A DNA stretch of 64,000 bases from an uncultured Clostridia bacterium (GTDB lineage: Bacteria; Bacillota; Clostridia; RUG12999): positions 1 to 64,000 of the forward strand of contig CAMNSU010000007.1 in NCBI GenBank assembly GCA_946555455.1. Reading direction: 5' to 3'. This document shows, in pieces, positions 8,369 to 16,877 of the stretch. Each line of letters opens with the position of its first letter. Position 1 is the stretch's first letter. The notes under the pieces are model-generated. The model was not told where the DNA came from and made no database searches. It worked only from the letters and a program-made list of their open reading frames with translations. The translations under genes and the position numbers were made by a program.

Positions 8369-9298
8369 GTGGAAATTACAACATCTAACACAACACAAAC
8401 GACAAACTTGGAACATCAAACAACGGCAGAAACCGCTCCGGTGGTCTATATGACAACGAAAATCACGCCGGAAGCCATGATGGAAATCTACGGAAAACTG
8501 GATAAAAAAGTGGAAGGCAAGGTAGCCGTGAAACTTTCCACCGGCGAAGCGGGCAATACGCATTACTTAGACCCGAATCTCATCAAAGACTTGGTGCAGT
8601 CGGTAAACGGAACCATTGTGGAATGCAACACTGCCTATGGTGGTTCCCGCGCAAGCACGGCAATGCACAAACAAGTTGCCGACGACCACGGTTTCACTGC
8701 GATTGCTGATGTGGACATCATGGACGAAAACGGCGACATTTCCATTCCGGTAACGGGCGGCGACAATCTCAAGGAAAACTTTGTCGGTGCGCATCTTGCA
8801 AACTATGACAGCATTTTGTGCCTGTCCCATTTCAAAGGTCATGCCATGGGCGGTTTTGGCGGCGCGATTAAAAACATGTCGATTGGTATTGCGTCAAGTG
8901 AAGGGAAAGGCTGGATACACACGGCAGGGAAATCGAAAACGGACATCTGGGGCGGCGTGCAGGACAATTTTCTGGAAGCAATGGCGGAAGCAACCAGAGC
9001 GGTAGTGGATTATATGGACGGAAAAGTTGTCTATATCAACGTGATGAATCACCTGTCCGTGGACTGCGACTGTGACGGCAATCCTGCAAAACCGGAAATG
9101 GACGACGTGGGCATTTTGGCATCGACCGACCCTGTTGCATTAGACCAGGCGTGCGTGGACATTGTCTATCACACCGACCGCGCACAAAGCGGCGCATTGA
9201 TTGAGAGAATGGAATCCAGAAACGGAATGCATACGCTGGAGCAGGCAGTGAAAATGGGACTTGGCAGCAGAAGCTACAGACTGGTAGATATAGACTAG
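8369..9298 (+). CDS. DUF362 domain protein
   Basis: The protein of 309 residues belongs to the DUF362 family, a set of uncharacterised proteins often linked to iron-sulphur chemistry. Visible family features are KVAVKLSTGE (N-terminal strand), LSHFKGHAMGGFGGAIKNMSIG and the C-terminal DPVALDQACVDIVY segment. A short cysteine cluster, DCDCDG, lies between them. There is no classical 4Fe-4S CxxCxxCxxxCP motif. A longer open frame reaches 8276 but would start inside the promoter. The GTG at 8369 with AAGGAGG 11 bases upstream fits better. It is the first gene of the cluster. Confidence 0.85.
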   Translation: MEITTSNTTQTTNLEHQTTAETAPVVYMTTKITPEAMMEIYGKLDKKVEGKVAVKLSTGEAGNTHYLDPNLIKDLVQSVNGTIVECNTAYGGSRASTAMHKQVADDHGFTAIADVDIMDENGDISIPVTGGDNLKENFVGAHLANYDSILCLSHFKGHAMGGFGGAIKNMSIGIASSEGKGWIHTAGKSKTDIWGGVQDNFLEAMAEATRAVVDYMDGKVVYINVMNHLSVDCDCDGNPAKPEMDDVGILASTDPVALDQACVDIVYHTDRAQSGALIERMESRNGMHTLEQAVKMGLGSRSYRLVDID

Positions 9299-9334
9299 GC
9301 GTTGATACAGGTATTGACAAGACGCTGAAAAAAT

Positions 9335-9364
9335 TTGACATTGCTATGTTCTTAGAGGTATAAT
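9335..9364 (+). promoter_or_regulatory. Internal promoter of the membrane/ECF part of the cluster
   Basis: TTGACA (9335-9340) and TATAAT (9359-9364) are separated by 18 bases and lie 39 bases before the start at 9403. The second half of the cluster can therefore be transcribed apart from the DUF362 gene. Confidence 0.65.
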
Positions 9365-9402
9365 AAAAAGGTAATTATTTTAAAACACAGGAGGAACATA
9401 TA

Positions 9403-9783
9403 ATGGCATGTTTTGTAGTACCAACAGCAGAGGCAATCGTTACGACGATTGTTCAGAAAAAAGTTGACAAAAAAGCAAAAAGAGAAAACACGGAAATCAA
9501 AAATCCGTTTTTGAAAAAGATGAATTGGCTCAACACCATGTTGTGGGGCGGCAGCGCACTGCTGGCGTTTGAACACGTGTGGCACGGCGAAGTGACGCCA
9601 TGGTTCCCGTTTTTGACCAATGCGGCAAATCCGGCGGACGCAGCGGCAATGCTGTTTGAAATGGCGACCTCCGGCGTGGCAATGGCGGCGCTGGTGACTG
9701 CGGTATGGGTGGGGCTTGTCGTGGTGACAAACGCGCTGGAGAAAAAGCCGTTTGCGGCAAACGCAGGAGGAACAGAATCATGA
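9403..9783 (+). CDS. Small membrane protein of the ECF cluster
   Basis: The 126-residue protein has a cytoplasmic N-terminus with a basic stretch (KKVDKKAKREN) and two predicted membrane segments (about 45-60 and 85-110). I do not recognise the family. A strong ribosome site (AGGAGG) precedes it. It overlaps the next small membrane gene by the 4-base ATGA, so the two are translationally coupled and probably act together, perhaps as an accessory to the ECF S component that follows. Confidence 0.75.
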   Translation: MACFVVPTAEAIVTTIVQKKVDKKAKRENTEIKNPFLKKMNWLNTMLWGGSALLAFEHVWHGEVTPWFPFLTNAANPADAAAMLFEMATSGVAMAALVTAVWVGLVVVTNALEKKPFAANAGGTES

Positions 9784-10091
9784 CATTGCTGATAACGGTT
9801 TTTGCAGCGGTGACCGCAACAATCCTTTGGTATCAGTACGCAAACAGCAATAAAAAATTGGGAATGCTGGCGTTGATGTATTGGGGCGCGGCGCTGATGT
9901 GGTTTGTGGACGCTGTGGCGGAATATATAGAAGTAGGCGCAGCATATTTCACGCCCGCGCCGGCGGATTTGCTGAGTGATGCATACCTCGGTTTGTCCGT
10001 GGTTGCGCTGGGACTTGTTATTTGGCTCGCCCGGCTGCTGGTAAAAGACCCGGACGGCACCTTGCGCGCGGCACTGGCAAAAAAGAAATAG
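9780..10091 (+). CDS. Small three-span membrane protein of the ECF cluster
   Basis: The 103-residue product is almost wholly hydrophobic with about three membrane spans: the N-terminal LLITVFAAVTATILW, a middle ALMYWGAALMWFVDAVAEY and a C-terminal LGLSVVALGLVIWLARLLV, then a short basic tail. It starts within the stop codon of the preceding gene (ATGA). The family is unknown. The acidic residues inside the second span (DAVAEY) suggest a functional polar site rather than simple anchoring. Confidence 0.75.
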   Translation: MTLLITVFAAVTATILWYQYANSNKKLGMLALMYWGAALMWFVDAVAEYIEVGAAYFTPAPADLLSDAYLGLSVVALGLVIWLARLLVKDPDGTLRAALAKKK

Positions 10092-10153
10092 AACAGGCGC
10101 TGTTTTGGCAAGCACAATAGAATTCTATTTTAAACGTAAAGGAGATTTTTAGA

Positions 10154-10708
10154 ATGACGAATACAAGAACACTCGTAAAACCACGTCTTTCAGTGAAAGC
10201 GCAAATCATAGCGACAATTTCAGCGATTGTGGCGGCAGTTGCCGTTCCGCAGCTGCTTCATGTCATGGGCGCCGTTTCCGGTTTGGGAACCGCGCTGGGC
10301 GAAACATTTTTACCCATGCACCTGCCAATTTTGTTGGTAGGACTTTTGGCAGGACCTTATGCCGGAGCAATCGCGGGACTGCTGGGGCCGCTTGCAAGTT
10401 TAGGACTTTCCGGTATGCCGGTGGTTACCATGCTGCCGTTCATGATGATTGAACTGTGTGCATATGGACTGTTTGCGGGACTGCTGAGAAACGTCAACAT
10501 GCCGACCGTGGCGAAAGTGTTGGGCGTGCAGATTGCCGGACGGCTGGTTCGGGCGGCGGCGATTTTGACCGCTGTTTATGCATTTGGCAACGCGTCAGTG
10601 AACGTGGCGGCTATTTGGATGAGCAGTGTAACAGGTATCTTTGGGATTGCACTGCAATTGGTATTGATTCCGCTGATTACTTACCGCGTAGAAAATTTGA
10701 AAAAATGA
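10154..10708 (+). CDS. ECF transporter S component (substrate-binding membrane subunit)
   Basis: This 184-residue integral membrane protein shows the S-component pattern of energy-coupling-factor transporters: six hydrophobic segments and the GETFLPMHLPILLVGLLAGPYAGAIAGLLGPL region that resembles other S components near the first loop. S components bind a vitamin or similar small molecule and share a common ATPase/EcfT module coded elsewhere. No EcfA or EcfT is in this window. The substrate is not evident. The next gene starts inside its stop codon, so S component and DUF1893 protein are coupled, which hints that the DUF1893 protein acts on the imported compound. Confidence 0.85.
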   Translation: MTNTRTLVKPRLSVKAQIIATISAIVAAVAVPQLLHVMGAVSGLGTALGETFLPMHLPILLVGLLAGPYAGAIAGLLGPLASLGLSGMPVVTMLPFMMIELCAYGLFAGLLRNVNMPTVAKVLGVQIAGRLVRAAAILTAVYAFGNASVNVAAIWMSSVTGIFGIALQLVLIPLITYRVENLKK

Positions 10709-11136
10709 AAAACGATTTAGAAAAAGCAAAAGAACTTTTGTCGCGCGGCGGATATACCTGCGTTTTGTGCAAAGGCGAAACGGTTTATACCGCCACAGAA
10801 CGCGGCGTGAAACCGCTGGTCGACTGGATTTTGGAACATCAGGAGACGGCGGGCTTTTCTGCGGCGGATAAAGTGGTGGGGAAAGCGGCGGCGCTGTTGT
10901 ATGTACGTATGGGCGTTGCGGCGGTATATGCCAAAGTAATGAGCCGCGCGGCAGCCGAAACACTGCAAAAGTGCGGCATTGCGGCAGTCTATGACGTTAT
11001 GACGGAAGCGGTGCGAAACCGTGCGGGCACGGGTCTGTGCCCAATGGAGCAAACCGTGACGGATATTGAGGAACCAAACGCGGCGCTGGATGCCATCCGC
11101 GCGAAAATGAAACAGATGAGTGAACAACTGAAATAA
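10705..11136 (+). CDS. DUF1893 protein (TM1506-like)
   Basis: The 143-residue protein matches the DUF1893 family, for which Thermotoga TM1506 is the structural type. Diagnostic stretches are YTCVLCKGETVYTATERGVKPLVDW (N-terminal) and KVVGKAAALLYVRMGVAAVYAKVMS (central helix), then TGLCPMEQTV. The family has been placed near the cytidine-deaminase-like fold, but its reaction is unknown. Cysteines in CVLC and GLCP could be functional. It overlaps the S-component gene by four bases (ATGA), so the pair is likely to work on one substrate. Confidence 0.87.
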   Translation: MKNDLEKAKELLSRGGYTCVLCKGETVYTATERGVKPLVDWILEHQETAGFSAADKVVGKAAALLYVRMGVAAVYAKVMSRAAAETLQKCGIAAVYDVMTEAVRNRAGTGLCPMEQTVTDIEEPNAALDAIRAKMKQMSEQLK

Positions 11137-11219
11137 CCGAATATAGAGAGGTTAGGCATATTCGACTTTTGTTTGCCTATGCAGGGCAGTTTGTGGATAG
11201 AAAGGTCGGTGACAGTTTC

Positions 11220-11630
11220 ATGAAAATCATTGAAGAAAGTATTTTTCCGATAGGAAAGAAAAATGATGCATTTGCGGACTATTTTGTGGGACAGAGTTAT
11301 CTTGCCATGCTGTCGACAGAACAGGTAGCGATTGGCAATGTCACGTTTGAGCCCGGCTGCCGTAATAATTGGCACATTCATCACGCCAAAAGCGGCGGCG
11401 GACAGATTTTGCTGGTGACAGCGGGCAGAGGATATTATCAGGAATTTGGGAAAAAGCCCATGGAAATCCATGTAGGTGATGTGATTAACATTCCTGCGAA
11501 TGTGAAGCATTGGCACGGCGCAGCGCCGGATAGTTGGTTTCAGCATTTGGCGGTGGAGGTGCCGGCAGTGGAAGGACGCACGGAATGGTGCGAACCTGTG
11601 AGCGACGAGGAATACCATGCGTTGAAATGA
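11220..11630 (+). CDS. Cupin-domain protein
   Basis: The 136-residue protein is a single-domain cupin. The first metal motif is visible as NNWHIHHAKSGGGQILLVTAGRGYYQ and the second as VGDVINIPANVKHWHGAAPDSWFQHL, giving the usual His/His/Glu-like/His metal site, although a glutamine stands where the motif-1 glutamate is often found. Members act as small-molecule isomerases, oxygenases or sensors. It follows the DUF1893 gene by 83 bases on the same strand. The start at 11220 was chosen over a TTG frame at 11169. It ends before a strong terminator. Confidence 0.85.
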   Translation: MKIIEESIFPIGKKNDAFADYFVGQSYLAMLSTEQVAIGNVTFEPGCRNNWHIHHAKSGGGQILLVTAGRGYYQEFGKKPMEIHVGDVINIPANVKHWHGAAPDSWFQHLAVEVPAVEGRTEWCEPVSDEEYHALK

Positions 11631-11772
11631 GACAGGGCAACTTTATATGAAAACATGACCTGTTTGGACGGAACTCATGTTTGCCTGCAAAACATGAAAA
11701 TATGAGTTTTTGTTAGAAGGCAAAGTGGTATTTGATGATTTAAGTAGTGTCTCAAACATGATAATAAAAAGT

Positions 11773-11816
11773 AAAACCGGTTGGCGTCTGCTGCATGGCA
11801 GATATCAACCGGTTTT
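11773..11816. terminator. Bidirectional terminator of the ECF/cupin cluster
   Basis: Outer perfect 11-bp stem (11773-11783 with 11806-11816) with an inner TCTGC/GCAGA stem. A/T tracts flank it. It separates the cupin gene from the convergent MerR gene. Confidence 0.8.
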
Positions 11817-11892
11817 GTATGAATTTCTATTTCGAAAGGGAAGTATTCTTTTGAAAAACGGCAGAAAACGAATCTAGATGACCGGAACAAGG

Positions 11893-12351
11893 TCATTTCA
11901 CTGCTTCCGCCGGTTTCAGTTTTTTGAAAACAGAGCGCAGATTCTGCGGCAAATCTTGTTCGCTGATATCTTTTAAAACCTCTGTGGTGCCGGCTTTTTT
12001 GGCCATTCCATAATACCAGCATTTATAGTCTATCACATCCAGCGTGTTTTGCAGTTCGCGCATTTGTTCTTCCACGACGGCGCGCTGTTTTTGAAACAGA
12101 GCAAGACGGGCGTCAATGGTGCTGTCGCCCTGCGCCGCCATATCCAAAAATGTTTTGATATCTTTCAATGACATACCTGTTTTTTTCAAACATTCAATGA
12201 TATTTAAGCATTCAATGTCAACGTCTTTGAACATGCGCACACCGCCGCCGGAGCGTTCCACAAACGGCAATAGCCCTTCTTTGTCATAGTAGCGCAGCGT
12301 TGACGGCGCAACGCCTATCAATTTGGCTGTTTCTCCGACTGTATAAGTCAT
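11893..12351 (-). CDS. MerR-family transcriptional regulator
   Basis: This protein of 152 residues has the MerR winged helix (MTYTVGETAKLIGVAPSTLRYYDKEGLL, RMFKDVDIECL) and a long dimer helix, followed by an extra 35-residue C-terminal segment. The true start is taken at 12351, where the MerR fold begins. A longer frame to 12507 has no family similarity and covers the promoter. It converges on the ECF/DUF1893/cupin cluster. The 19-bp-spacer promoter at 8254-8284 is the obvious target within this window. Confidence 0.9.
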   Translation of the reverse strand: MTYTVGETAKLIGVAPSTLRYYDKEGLLPFVERSGGGVRMFKDVDIECLNIIECLKKTGMSLKDIKTFLDMAAQGDSTIDARLALFQKQRAVVEEQMRELQNTLDVIDYKCWYYGMAKKAGTTEVLKDISEQDLPQNLRSVFKKLKPAEAVK

Positions 12352-12478
12352 AATCATACCCCGCTTGATATCAGTAAATTTTCCGAATCGTTTTGTAAAC
12401 AGTATTTTCCTATAAGGGCTGCCCGCTCGCAGCGATTCCCCTTTGGAAACCGTTTTTTTCGATACATTTGATACTTTT

Positions 12479-12507
12479 ATTATAGCGGAAATAGGAGGAA
12501 ATGTCAA
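12479..12507 (-). promoter_or_regulatory. Promoter of the second MerR gene
   Basis: On the minus strand TTGACA (12507-12502) and TATAAT (12484-12479) are separated by 17 bases, a perfect sigma-A consensus. The leader to the start codon is about 120 bases. Confidence 0.85.
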
Positions 12508-12540
12508 CGATAGCCGCCTATTCCTTTAAGGCATAAGATG

Positions 12541-12888
12541 TTTGCGCCATGCATGGAAAATTCCGTCCGAAAATCAACAAGTAGTCGCGCACTTTTATAT
12601 TAAAAAAAGAGACCCATGTCGGCGAAGAAAACCGGCACGGGTCAGACTGATACAATGGCTAGTATACTATAGTGTTTTAGAAAAGTCAATAGATGTCATA
12701 GAATTGTAAAATAAAAGAAAAACAGTTTTCATAGTTCCCTTGGCAGGGCGGCATGTTTTTATGAAAAACAGCGTGCATTTTGCGGCAGAGAAAAAAATAT
12801 CTCTTGCACATTTCTAAAAACGTGATACAATAGATGTAGAGGGTGATAGTCACAGAGCGGAACAGCTTTCAAAAAGGGCGGTGAGCGA
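12541..12888. other. Intergenic region with hairpin and AraC-gene promoter
   Basis: No gene is seen. A 12-bp imperfect stem at 12611-12643 has its T-run on the minus side, but no minus-strand gene feeds it, so it may be a relic. TTGCAC (12804-12809) and TACAAT (12826-12831), 16 bases apart, form a reasonable promoter for the regulator at 12889. Confidence 0.55.
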
Positions 12889-13785
12889 ATGGAAAAAAAG
12901 CAGCTTCAGGATTATATGCGCGGTGAGGAAACCATTTTCATGAACCGTTTTGTGGAGCCGGTTGTTCAGCCGCCGCATACGCATGGGTTTCTGGAACTGG
13001 AATATGTGATTTCCGGCGAAGGGATTCATCAGGTGGGCGGCGCGGAAATTCCGGTCAGCAGCGGGTATGCGTTTTTCACCAATTTCGGCACGCCGCACTG
13101 CTTTTTATCTGCAGACGAAAACAATCCCATCACGCTCTACAATTGCGTGTTTACGCCGGAATCCCTAAAAGGCGCGGGTCTGGATTTCCGGGAGTTCGCC
13201 GCAGTGGCAAACGACATGCTCTATCAAATTATTTTTCCGCAGGAATTTAAAAACACGCCGTTTCTTTCGGTGTTTGACGGCGATTTAAAACTCAAACGGC
13301 TTTTTGAAACCATGTATCAGGAATATACACAGGCGCAGGGCGGTTATAACAGCGTGCTGCTGGGGTGTCTGATGCAGCTTTTGGTGTATTTCATGCGTGG
13401 GTATGAACGTCAAAACGTCGCGGTGAACCATGCGAAAGCGGCGCAGGCAAAATATATCGCCGGCGTGATGAAATATATTGAAAACAACTATGCGGAAAAA
13501 ATTTCTCTGCAAGAGCTGGCGCGGATTGCCCTGCTCAGCCCCAACCATTTATGTAAAGTCTTTAAAGAAGCGGCGGGAATCACTGTTTCGGAATATATTC
13601 AAAAACTGCGTCTGGATAAGGCGTGCAGACTGCTTTCGGATACCGACATGACGCTGGCGGAAATTGCCGTTGAAGTGGGGTATCAGGACGTGGGCTATCT
13701 GCGGCGAATGTTCAAAAAAGAACTGGGACAAACGCCGTCAAAATACCGCGCGCAAAAAACGGAAAATCAACATGGCACATCGTAA
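12889..13785 (+). CDS. AraC-family regulator of the rhamnose locus
   Basis: The 298-residue protein has an N-terminal cupin-type sugar-binding domain (PHTHGFLELEYVISGEGIHQVGG, about 28-55) and a C-terminal double helix-turn-helix of the AraC/XylS type (about 195-290), with the family signature MTLAEIAVEVGYQDVGYLRRMFKKELGQTPSKYR. Such proteins activate sugar-use genes when their sugar is present. It lies directly upstream of the alpha-L-rhamnosidase gene on the same strand, separated by a terminator, so a role as activator of the rhamnose genes is the simplest reading. Confidence 0.9.
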   Translation: MEKKQLQDYMRGEETIFMNRFVEPVVQPPHTHGFLELEYVISGEGIHQVGGAEIPVSSGYAFFTNFGTPHCFLSADENNPITLYNCVFTPESLKGAGLDFREFAAVANDMLYQIIFPQEFKNTPFLSVFDGDLKLKRLFETMYQEYTQAQGGYNSVLLGCLMQLLVYFMRGYERQNVAVNHAKAAQAKYIAGVMKYIENNYAEKISLQELARIALLSPNHLCKVFKEAAGITVSEYIQKLRLDKACRLLSDTDMTLAEIAVEVGYQDVGYLRRMFKKELGQTPSKYRAQKTENQHGTS

Positions 13786-13800
13786 GATAGTGCCTTTTTT
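13774..13800 (+). terminator. Terminator of the AraC-family gene
   Basis: A GGCAC/GTGCC stem (13774-13778 with 13790-13794) is followed by six T. It overlaps the last codons of the regulator. The short stem makes it a moderate terminator. Confidence 0.6.
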
Positions 13801-13910
13801 CTTTGCCCTGAATTTGTTACAATCTAAGTAGAAAATTCCCCGCGGAGCGCGCGCCGATGTGAAGGGGAATGCGTAAAATGAACGGAAAATGCCAAAGGAG
13901 ATGGGGATTT

Positions 13911-16406
13911 ATGCTGCATTGCAAAGAGTTATGCTGTGAGTATTTGACGGACCCAATCGGCATTGACGAACCGCTTCCGCGTTTTGGCTGGAAGCTGGGG
14001 AGCGACAGGGAAAACGTTTTGCAAACCGCCTATGAAATCAAGGTGGACGGTATGTGGGAAAGCGGCAAAGTGGCAAGCGGCGAGAGCGTTCATATTGTCT
14101 ATGACGGTGCGCCGCTGCAACCGTTTACGCGTTACCGGTGGTCGGTGCGCGTGTGGGACAATCACGGAGAAGTGTCTGATTGGTCGCAGGGCAGCTTTGA
14201 AACCGGGCTGATGGACAGCAGCAACTGGACGGCAAAATGGATTGCGGCAGGAGATAGCAATGATGACATTTTGCCGACATTTCAAAAAACATTTTCATTG
14301 GAGGGAACTGTAGAGACGGCACGTATCTATGCAACTGCGCTGGGTGTTTACGAAATCACGTTGAACGGACAGCGTGTGGGAGACGCTTGGCTTGCGCCCG
14401 GTTTCACGTCGTATCACAAACATTTGCTCTATCAAACCTATGACGTCACTGCGCTGCTGCAAGCGGAAAACACACTTTGTATCACGCTGGGCAAAGGCTG
14501 GTGCTGCGGACGACTGGGCTGGAAGCAGGAACGGAATTTGTTTGGGTGTACGCCGGGCGTGCTGGCACAACTGCGGCTGGAAAAAGCGGACGGGACGGTT
14601 CAAACGGTTGCAACCGACGAAACATGGCAGTGGGCGCAAAGTCCCTATCGGTTTTCGGATATCTATGACGGTGAGACCTATGACGCGCGGTTGGAGGAAG
14701 AAAACAGCCGCAAACGGCAGCCGGTGCACCTGCCGGACTATCCGGTTTCCCATATTTACGCACAAATGCATGAGCCGGTGCGTATCACCGAACATTTACA
14801 GCCTGTGCAGATTATCAAGACGCCCAAAGGGGAAACGGTGATTGATTTCGGACAAAACATGGTGGGCTGGGCACAGGTGCAAGTGCACGGACAGCGTGGC
14901 GAGCGTGTTTTGCTGTCCTTTGGCGAGGTGCTGGACAAGGACGGTAATTTCTATAACGAAAACTACCGTACGGCGAAAAACCGTGTGGAATACATATTAA
15001 ACGGCAATGGAGAGGAATGCTGGCACCCGCATTTCGCGTTTCAGGGATTCCGATATGTGCGTGTGGAGGAATTCCCATGCGAAGTTCGGTTGGAACATTT
15101 CACGGGCGTGGTAATCCATTCCGACATGAAACGGACAGGCAATTTTTCCTGCGGCAATGCGGAAATGAATCAATTGTTTCAAAACACCATGTGGGGACAG
15201 CGCGGCAATTTTGTTGACGTGCCGACCGATTGTCCGCAGCGGGACGAACGTCTGGGCTGGACAGGGGACGCGCAGGTGTTTATCAAAACCGCTGCGCTGA
15301 ATTATGGAGTTGCACCGTTTTTTGAGAAGTGGCTCACAGATTTGAGAAGTGACCAATGGGAGAACGGCGGTGTGCCGATTGTGATTCCAAGTGTTGCGGG
15401 AGATGTAACCTCCAGTGCATGGAGCGACGCGGCAACGATTTGTCCCTGGGAACTCTACCGTGCTTATGGCGACAAGCGCGTTTTGGAACGGCAATATGAC
15501 AGTATGCGAGCGTGGGTGGACTATATCCGTGCGCAGGGCGAAGAAGAATATTTATGGAATACCGGATTCCACTACGGTGATTGGCTGGCGCTGGACGCGG
15601 CGGAGGGGTCTTATAGCGGACGCACCGCGACAGATTTTATTGCAACCGTATTTTTTGCGCATTCTGCGAAACTGCTCTATCAAGCCGCGGAGGTTTTGGG
15701 AAAAACAGAGGACGCAAAGACATATCAGCAGTTATATGACAATATCCGCCGGTGTTTCGGGGAGGAGTTTGTAACGCCGCGCGGCAGATTGACGGAGGAT
15801 ACCCAGACGGCTTACGTGTTGGCGCTGCACTTTGATTTGGTGGAAAACCGGCAGCGGGCAATCGAACGTTTGGCGGAACTGGTACGCGAAAACGATAACA
15901 AGCTGACAACCGGATTTGTAGGAACGCCGTATCTTTGCCATGCTTTAGCGGACAACGGGCAGGCGGAACTGGCATATTCTTTGGTGCTGCAAACAGAATA
16001 TCCCTCGTGGCTGTATTCCGTCCGGCAAGGTGCGACCACCATTTGGGAACATTGGGACGGTATCAAGCCGGATGGAAGTTTTTGGAGTACGGATATGAAT
16101 TCCTATAATCACTATGCCTATGGCGCTGTTGTGGATTGGCTGTATACCAAGGCAGCGGGCATTCACTATGATGAAACGGCGCCCGGCTACAAAAAAATCC
16201 GATTCCGCCCTGTGCCGGACAAACGCTTCGGCAATGTGGAGGCGTCTGTGGATACTGTCTATGGAATGGTGGAATCCACATGGCGGTATGAAGGAGAACA
16301 GATTCGCTTCACAGTGACGGTACCGCCCAATACCACGGCAGTATTTGAAACGCCAGATGGGAAACAGACAGAACTTGGTTCGGGTACACATCAAATTTTG
16401 ATATGA
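13911..16406 (+). CDS. Alpha-L-rhamnosidase, glycoside hydrolase family 78
   Basis: The protein of 831 residues has the multi-domain layout of GH78 enzymes: N-terminal beta domains (KELCCEYLTDPIGIDEPLPRFGW; then an ARIYATALGVYEITLNGQRVGD domain), a concanavalin-like domain (VIDFGQNMVGW) and the (alpha/alpha)6 catalytic barrel starting near NTMWGQRGNFVDVPTDCPQRDERLGWTGDAQ, whose glutamate/aspartate cluster forms part of the active site. A C-terminal beta domain closes it. It releases terminal L-rhamnose from plant glycosides or rhamnogalacturonan. No signal peptide is present, so it acts inside the cell on imported oligosaccharides. The start at 13911 has AAAGGAG 10 bases upstream. It is followed after 25 bases by the ASRT-like gene. 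Confidence 0.93.
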   Translation: MLHCKELCCEYLTDPIGIDEPLPRFGWKLGSDRENVLQTAYEIKVDGMWESGKVASGESVHIVYDGAPLQPFTRYRWSVRVWDNHGEVSDWSQGSFETGLMDSSNWTAKWIAAGDSNDDILPTFQKTFSLEGTVETARIYATALGVYEITLNGQRVGDAWLAPGFTSYHKHLLYQTYDVTALLQAENTLCITLGKGWCCGRLGWKQERNLFGCTPGVLAQLRLEKADGTVQTVATDETWQWAQSPYRFSDIYDGETYDARLEEENSRKRQPVHLPDYPVSHIYAQMHEPVRITEHLQPVQIIKTPKGETVIDFGQNMVGWAQVQVHGQRGERVLLSFGEVLDKDGNFYNENYRTAKNRVEYILNGNGEECWHPHFAFQGFRYVRVEEFPCEVRLEHFTGVVIHSDMKRTGNFSCGNAEMNQLFQNTMWGQRGNFVDVPTDCPQRDERLGWTGDAQVFIKTAALNYGVAPFFEKWLTDLRSDQWENGGVPIVIPSVAGDVTSSAWSDAATICPWELYRAYGDKRVLERQYDSMRAWVDYIRAQGEEEYLWNTGFHYGDWLALDAAEGSYSGRTATDFIATVFFAHSAKLLYQAAEVLGKTEDAKTYQQLYDNIRRCFGEEFVTPRGRLTEDTQTAYVLALHFDLVENRQRAIERLAELVRENDNKLTTGFVGTPYLCHALADNGQAELAYSLVLQTEYPSWLYSVRQGATTIWEHWDGIKPDGSFWSTDMNSYNHYAYGAVVDWLYTKAAGIHYDETAPGYKKIRFRPVPDKRFGNVEASVDTVYGMVESTWRYEGEQIRFTVTVPPNTTAVFETPDGKQTELGSGTHQILI

Positions 16407-16431
16407 TTTTAATGGATAGGAGGAGAAAATT

Positions 16432-16800
16432 ATGCTCGGTAAAACGGAATGGGCAATCGGCGACGGGTTTATGAGCGAGACTAGCTGCGGCGGCTATGAC
16501 AGTCATGAAGCTGTTTGTGTGCTGAATCTTTCGGATAAACCGGCGGCTATTGCCATCACAGTCTATTTTGAGGACAGCGAACCGCTGACCGGATTCACTG
16601 CCCACTGCGGCGCGGCGCGGACGAATCACATTCGGCTGGACAAAATCAAAAATGCGGACGGGGTGCAGATTCCCAAAGAAAAACCCTATGCGCTGCTGGT
16701 GCAGAGCGATGTGCCTATCGTGGTGCAGCACAGCAGAATGGACGTGACACAGGCGGAGATGACGCTGATGTCCACCATTGCGTATACAACAAACGGATAA
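16432..16800 (+). CDS. Sensory-rhodopsin-transducer (ASRT) family protein
   Basis: The 122-residue protein aligns closely by eye with the Anabaena sensory rhodopsin transducer: WAIGDGF...SHEAVCVLNLSDKPAAIAITVYFEDSEP in the first half and VPIVVQHSRMDVTQAEMTLMSTIAYTTNG at the end. The fold is a small beta-sandwich that forms tetramers and has been proposed to bind carbohydrate or DNA. No rhodopsin is present here. The place between a rhamnosidase and rhamnose isomerase supports a sugar-related role for this family outside phototrophs. A good ribosome site (AGGAGG) precedes it. Confidence 0.88.
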   Translation: MLGKTEWAIGDGFMSETSCGGYDSHEAVCVLNLSDKPAAIAITVYFEDSEPLTGFTAHCGAARTNHIRLDKIKNADGVQIPKEKPYALLVQSDVPIVVQHSRMDVTQAEMTLMSTIAYTTNG

Positions 16801-16877
16801 AAAAATTTGTGCCGCCGCCTTATTTGCCCACGGATAAGGCGATGGAAAATATTGTGGGCAGAAAGGCTATGGTTAAA

